Of a stretch of 64,000 bases of DNA, positions 59,101-64,000 are shown in pieces. The translations under genes and the position numbers were made by a program. The notes under the pieces were generated by a model. That model did no database searches, was not told where the DNA came from, and worked only from the letters and a program-made list of their open reading frames with translations. Source of the stretch: Babylonia areolata. Taxonomy: Eukaryota > Mollusca > Gastropoda > Neogastropoda > Buccinidae. Every line of letters begins with the position of its first letter. Position 1 is the first letter of the stretch. The stretch lies in assembly GCF_041734735.1 (NCBI RefSeq), contig NC_134879.1, forward strand, positions 1,850,320 to 1,914,319, written 5' to 3'.

Positions 59101-62100
59101 CGGCTGCCACTGGGCGCTCATCAATCGTTTCCTGTGTCATTCAATCAGATTTCAGATGCACACGCATACACACTCGGACAGACATGCAACATTTTATGTG
59201 TATGACCGTTTTTATTTATTTACCCCGCCATGTAGGCAGCCATACTCCGTTTTCTGGGGTGTGCATTCTGGGTATGTTCATGTTTCCACAACCCACCGAA
59301 CGCTGACATGGATTACAGGATCTTTAACGTGCGTATTTGATCTTCTGCGTGCGCATACACACGAAGGGGGTTCAGGCACTAGCAGGTCTGCACATATGTT
59401 GAATACACATTTGATAACATACTTTCGTTCCCTTACCCGTTTTCACCACAGACTCTTGCTATACAGGTCCATGCATATACACATGCAGATTTGTTTTTGT
59501 TTTTTTATGAAAAAAAGAAGAAATATATTTGTGCTGTTGCTAGTATTTTTGCTAGAAAATGATGTCCAAAATTAAAAAAGACATCCATACAGTTTTATAA
59601 CTCCCCCCCCCCCCTTTCTCTCTCTGTTACCTCTCTCTTTTCAGGTTTACTACCATGAGGGATAAAAATAATGCATAGTAGTTAGGGAAGCAGTTGCAAA
59701 TTAATCTGTGCTGTTGGGGGCTAGAGACTTTCAGAAAAAATAGGATTTTGTGAATTAATTTCTAGAGCTGATGAGATGGCAAGATATTTTGAACAAAAGT
59801 TGGGTTCTGTGATTTTTGTTGTTGATTTTTTAAATGAATTCAGTACTGAAGAACTTAAGACATTGAGAAACAAAGAATTCAAGACGTTGAGAAACCAAGA
59901 ATTTGTAATCTCTTAAATTCACCGGGTTTTGTTTCTGGGGGTGTTTTCAGGGCACAGGTGGCAGGGCATGTCAAGTCAAGAACAGCTGAAGGTGAGATGA
60001 CCATTAGTTTATGTTTTTATTTTATTTTGATATTACATTTATTTGTGTTTGATTTATTTATTCCTTGCTGTTTTCTTTACAAAACCCAGGAATTGGTGTA
60101 CCAAATCATTTCTTGTCTTTGTGGTTGATGATAGTGAAGAAGATATTTGATGTTAGATTCTTAACAGAAAGCAAGGTTACTGAGCTTAGTGGAATAAGTT
60201 TAATACCAGGTGGAAAGTTCACAATCCAAAACTGTGGACTGCTGGTCCTAAGACTGCAATGGACTAACCTGTGTGTAAATGTTTACAGGGAATTTGTGTG
60301 TGTAGCTGTGTATAGAGAATTTGTGTGTGAAACATCTAGATCTATAGGGAATTTGAGACAGCTGCATTAGGGTAATGCTAATAAAGTTGCTTGATTATAG
60401 GGCAGTAAAAAATAATCAAACAAACAAAAAGATTGAAACAATTTATCTTGTGTTCATTTTAAGTTCATTTTTATGTGACATGAAATGTGTTTGTGTTCAG
60501 GAATAACATTCTTTGTTTTTTTCTTTTTCAGCCTGTGAGGAGCACTTTTGTGCGTACTATGTAAATGGCAACATTGGGAAAGGTATGGTAGATTTAGCGG
60601 CTGTTGGTATTGTGTGAACATGTCTGTTTTTATATTATTTCTCTGTTTGTGTAAACAATCTATTCTTATTTCATTTCTCTATAACTTTTTTTCACATCTT
60701 AAGTCATTTTTTCGTAACATTTTATTCAGACATTTTGGGATTTTCTTTTTCTAGAGGAATAGATGACCTGTTCACATATTGTAATGATTGACTCTCGTTT
60801 ATATTATGATTTATTGGATGACATCGTAGTCAGATCAGTTATGATAACTGTATCTTTAGAGCTACTAAGGCAGTTGTTTCTGAGAAAAGATATTCAGATA
60901 CTCATGCTTTGTACTTGTGTCTTATATTTTCTGGAGGAAAAAAAATTGAGGTTCTTGTCTGTTGACTGAAATGTATATGTTGTGGTCAAATGTACAAGAC
61001 AGTATACCATTATTCAGCTTACTGCAAGTTGAAAATACTGTTGCAGCGACTTTTCCCTCAGAAACAAGCAGCAGGATGGTGGATTACTCCTGCCCAGAAG
61101 GAGGTGAGTCTCTCCCTGTGGCCTGTTGAGAATATTCCTGTGTTGGTCTTGTATATTCTTGTGTGGGTTTCATTGAAATTAATGTGTGTGATGATGGGCG
61201 CAGTAGCCGAGTGGTTAAAGCGTTGGACTGTCAATCTGAGGGTCCCAGGTTCGAATCACGGTGACGGCGCCTGGTGGGTAAAGGGTGGAGATTTTTACGA
61301 TCTCCCAGGTCAACATATGTGCAGACCTGCTAGTGCCTGAACCCCCTTCGTGTGTACATGCAAGCAGAAGATCAGATACGCACGTTAAAGATCCTGTCAT
61401 CCATGTCAGCATTCGGTGGGTTATGGAAACAAGAACATACCCAGCATGCACCCCCCCCCCCCGAAAACGGAGTATGGCAGCCTACATGGCGGGGTAAAAA
61501 TGGTCGTACACGTAAAAGCCCACTCGTGTGCATACGAGTGAACGCAGAAGAAGAAGAAGAATGTGTGTGATATATTGTGTGAGCATTTATGGTATTGTAA
61601 ACAAGTGAGATTCCTGGTGTTGCCATACTGAATGAACATTCCCTTTGTAAGTTGTACTGCTTGTAGTCTGTGCCACTATCATAGTTTCAGAGTTTAACTC
61701 ACTCAGTACGGCCAGTCCTCTCTTCTCCTCTACACAGACCCCTCGATGTCCAGTGGGTGTCTGAATGACCCAACCTTTAGCTTCCGTCATAAGAATTGTG
61801 GTATTCTTTGTCAACATTCACCTCTTCAGTATAAGAGCCTTCCTCCTGCAATATTTTGATGATGGTAATTGGGGTGAAACGCTGTTAACGTTGTCTCTTT
61901 CGCCGTTCGTATGGAGAGAGTTAATCCTGTCCTGAATGTATTGTATACCAGTTAGTGGTCAGTCTGGAATGAAATACTTTGTTTAAAATGGGGCATGATA
62001 GACCGCTTTGACCCATCTTTCTTGCTGAACCATCATCAGTAAGAAATGACAAGTTTCACAGCATGTCTTTGGTCATTCATTCAGTTTACCAATATCATGT

Positions 62101-63117
62101 AAAATATGTGTGGGCTTCTGCAAAGGGACTGTCAGATATTCATGAAGCAGCGTTGTGATATATGTCTGCACGCATGCATCTCATTAAAATGGGGTTAACA
62201 GGGCTTAGATGAGGACAGTTTGATTTTGAGTTTATGTTCTCTGCATCATTCAGTGTCACATCAGGCATTCAGCAGTTGATTGTTTGCAAGATGGAAAACA
62301 CAACACAACAAAAATGGCATTTGTTTTTTTAAATAGCAGGGAGTTGAGAAGTTGCCACAAAAAAAAAGAGAGTTTGCAACTTCTGAAAATGGTGCGAAGG
62401 TTGATTAACCCTTTAGCTGCCAGGAAAATAAGATATAAGTGAAGTCTATTTGCCAGGGTTTTTTTTTCACAAAAAACGGGTATAAATTTCCAAAAAAATT
62501 TTGTGCTGTTTGTTATTTGAGAAAGACCCATAAAAATATATTTTTTCTGAAAGGTAAATGAATAAAGAATACAAAACAAATGTTTTCCCATTTCAAATAT
62601 TTTTAGTGACATGCTGTTGTTTTGAAATCAGTGTTTTGTTTTTTTGTCACATTTTCAACTCTTTGATGTTCCTGATTTTAGAGACTGTTCCTGTTTCGCC
62701 TCCAAACCTTGTATTGAGAAAAATATTATATGCTTTGGGCACCAGTGCTTTGAAGTGAGGTGCTTTTTGGATGGTGTTCCAGCTTGATTTTCCCTTTGTT
62801 GTTTTTCTTTCAAATTTTTTTTTTTTTTTGTTGCTTTTTATTTCTAATTTCTTCACAGCGATGATACTAAATGAGACCGGAAAAAGTGCTGTGGTGGTAC
62901 AGCCGTGATTGATGGTGCCGCCCTTTCATTGCTGTTTTGTGAATACAGTTTTTAAGATGGTAGAATGCTGTTGTAGTGTAGTGTTCATGATGTTTGTGTT
63001 CTTTTCCCATCAGGGCCACTGTCTCCAGAGACTGTCCACCCTCTGCCTCCCATGGACATGGCTCTTCAGGAGCAGCAGGAGCTGGGATACATGCCCCTCA
63101 GAAATGATTTTGAACGG
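56126..63117 (+). CDS. TADA2B: TADA2B (ADA2b) transcriptional adaptor, N-terminal 169 aa; continues past window
   Basis: Exons: 56126-56218, 56346-56405, 58863-58963, 59951-59991, 60532-60582, 61047-61103, 63014-63117. All junction phases match, and the last donor (GTGAGT) leads out of the window. Residues 1-51 form a ZZ zinc finger with C6/C9, C20/C23, C29/C32 and H42/H46. Residues about 64-112 are a SANT domain (AWSLNEEHKLL, YGFGNW, HVKSRTAEACEEHF, YYVNGNIGK). Then come a linker (DYSCPEGGPLSP) and the ADA2b-specific ELGYMPLRNDFE. This order and the GNIGK and GPLSP blocks separate it from TADA2A. ADA2b links GCN5/PCAF and ADA3 in SAGA-type histone acetyltransferase complexes in the nucleus. 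The first intron uses a GC donor. Introns contain family C, SINE-A', SINE-A, MITE D and a minisatellite with acceptor-like units. Confidence 0.93.
56219..56345 (+). other. GC-AG intron in TADA2B
   Basis: Exon 1 ends TTGGAG and is followed by GCAAGT, the usual strong context for a GC donor. The acceptor is TTACAG. Both sides are phase 0 and the joined protein (LCLECFACG) completes the ZZ finger, so the GC donor is needed. Confidence 0.85.
56406..57535 (+). other. TADA2B intron 2, first part
   Basis: TTTAACTCTTTCAG and TTTAACCCTTTCAGCCC near 56830-56860 resemble piggyBac-like ends. (TA)n at 57193-57212. No coding. Confidence 0.4.
57536..57929 (+). mobile_element. SINE-B copy 5
   Basis: Full-length, sense in TADA2B intron 2; head 'gatggcctagaggtaacgcg'. 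Confidence 0.9.
58340..58580 (+). mobile_element. Family C copy 4, sense in TADA2B intron 2
   Basis: Longest copy: 'acaggaacaggagtcatgat', AAAGATGGCGCTAGC, ACTTCTGGGAGG, then GGTAAGTATG and 'agatagaaaatttcc'. Confidence 0.83.
58969..59405 (-). mobile_element. SINE-A' : SINE-A body with an L2-like 3' tail
   Basis: On the minus strand the SINE-A body (59405-59190) runs into 'aaagcgcttagagcttggtc' and 'ggcgctatttaagtatccac' then (ATCA)n, instead of a GAA tail. The head is truncated. The tail begins 5 bp after the donor of TADA2B exon 3. Confidence 0.8.
59992..60531 (+). other. TADA2B intron 4
   Basis: No repeat recognised; a 101-codon frame at 60065 has no support. Confidence 0.4.
61193..61559 (+). 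mobile_element. SINE-A copy 10
   Basis: Target duplication AATGTGTGTGAT at 61181 and 61560. Full length, sense in TADA2B intron 6; intact A and B boxes. Confidence 0.94.
61693..61924 (+). mobile_element. MITE D copy 5
   Basis: TTAA at both ends, full length. Confidence 0.87.
62408..62580 (+). repeat. Repeat L copy 1 (TTAACCCTTT end)
   Basis: 'ttaaccctttagctgccagg' and about 170 bp match 63838-64000. TTAA plus CCCTTT suggests a piggyBac-like end. Confidence 0.6.
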
Positions 63118-63269
63118 GTGAGTATTGCCATTAGTGGAGATGATTGGGTCAGGTGATTGGGTCAGGGTAGTGGGTTTTGTGTCCGTGAGCCTTTTAGCAA
63201 CATTGATGTAGATTTCATGCCATGAGCATTTCAAGATAAAAGTAACTACTCAGCAGGTAATTTCAAATA

Positions 63270-63805
63270 CAACTGAAACGGTGAAACCAGCTGTGTAATT
63301 CTGACCCGTTTCTCCTTTAGAAACAGTAACCATGGGTAACCAGCTGTGTAATTCTGACCCGTTTCTCCTTTAGAAACAGTACCATGGGTAACCAGCTGTG
63401 TAATTCTGACCTGTTTCTCCTTTAGAAACAGTACCATGGGTAACCAGCTGTGTAATTCTGACCCGTTTCTCCTTTAGAAACAGTAACCATGGGTAACCAG
63501 CTGTGTAATTCTGACCCGTTTCTCCTTTAGAAACAGTACCATGGTTAACCAGCTGTGTAATTCTGACCTGTTTCTCCTTTAGAAACAGTACCATGGGTAA
63601 CCAGCTCTGTAATTCTGACCTGTTTCTCCTTTAGAAACAGTACCATGGGTAACCAGCTGTGTAATTCTGACCCGTTTCTCCTTTAGAAACAGTACCATGG
63701 GTAACCAGCTGTGTAATTCTGACCTGTTTCTCCTTTAGAAACAGTACCATGGGTAACCAGCTGTGTAATTCTGACCCGTTTCTCCTTTAGAAACAGTACC
63801 ATGGG
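63270..63805 (+). repeat. About 53-bp minisatellite in TADA2B intron 7, about 10 units
   Basis: Unit 'accagctgtgtaattctgac', 'ccgtttctcctttag', 'aaacagtaccatgggta'. Each unit has a strong acceptor-like CGTTTCTCCTTTAG followed 14 nt later by GGTAAC. Confidence 0.93.
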
Positions 63806-63837
63806 TGAATTTTCTAACTTGCACTTTTGACAGTACG

Positions 63838-64000
63838 TTTAACCCTTTCGCTGCCAGGAAAATAAGATTTAAGTGAAATCTGTTTGCCAGGGGTTTTTTT
63901 TCACAAAAAAACGGGTATATATTTTCAAAAAATTCTGTGCTCTTTGTTATTGGAGAAAGCCCCATAAAAGTATATATTTTATGACAGGTAAATGAATAAA
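63838..64000 (+). repeat. Repeat L copy 2, cut by window end
   Basis: 'ttaaccctttcgctgccagg' and following sequence repeat 62408-62580. Confidence 0.6.

Overview
This is an animal nuclear genome window with spliced genes, long repeat-filled introns and very many SINEs, LINEs and minisatellites. The mix of SINEs with GAA tails, RNase H-bearing LINEs and L2-like LINE tails, together with genes close to those of other lophotrochozoans, points to a mollusc. My best guess is a caenogastropod snail; this rests on recollection of similar repeats and is not proven by the window.

Three multi-exon genes can be built with reading phase consistent at every junction. (1) 1782-18325, plus strand, 10 exons, 443 aa: a consortin (CNST/PPP1R64) orthologue with two protein phosphatase 1 docking motifs and a C-terminal membrane anchor. 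One of its introns is of the U12 (minor spliceosome) type. (2) 45817-34928, minus strand, 6 exons, 314 aa: a 2-oxoglutarate/Fe(II) oxygenase of the prolyl 4-hydroxylase fold with a short helical TPR-like tail. (3) 56126-63117 and beyond, plus strand, 7 exons seen: TADA2B, the ZZ/SANT adaptor of SAGA-type histone acetyltransferase complexes; its first intron is GC-AG. CNST and the oxygenase converge across a gene-free 18.3-34.9 kb region. The oxygenase and TADA2B diverge across 45.8-56.1 kb, which holds a large inverted repeat, a long minisatellite and one small unrecognised ORF with a decayed inverted copy. The three genes have no obvious functional link.

Most of the rest is repeats. SINE-A (tRNA head, GAA tail) has about ten copies, SINE-B (tRNA head) about nine. 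Other families are a TTAA-target MITE (D), piggyBac-like termini, a pogo-like element, an I-type LINE joined to a SINE-A head, L2-like LINE ends, LINE ends with a C-terminal zinc finger, and unclassified families C, E, F, G, H and I.

The most unusual features concern splicing. At four of the 20 splice acceptors, the intron/exon junction itself has been copied into a tandem array, so up to about 19 decoy acceptors lie beside the true one. Four antisense SINE insertions end their tails 5-26 bp after a 5' splice site. Two repeat families (C and E) carry promoter-like motifs followed by a near-perfect 5' splice site and lie mostly in the sense orientation within introns. These patterns are read directly from the sequence; any function is inference.
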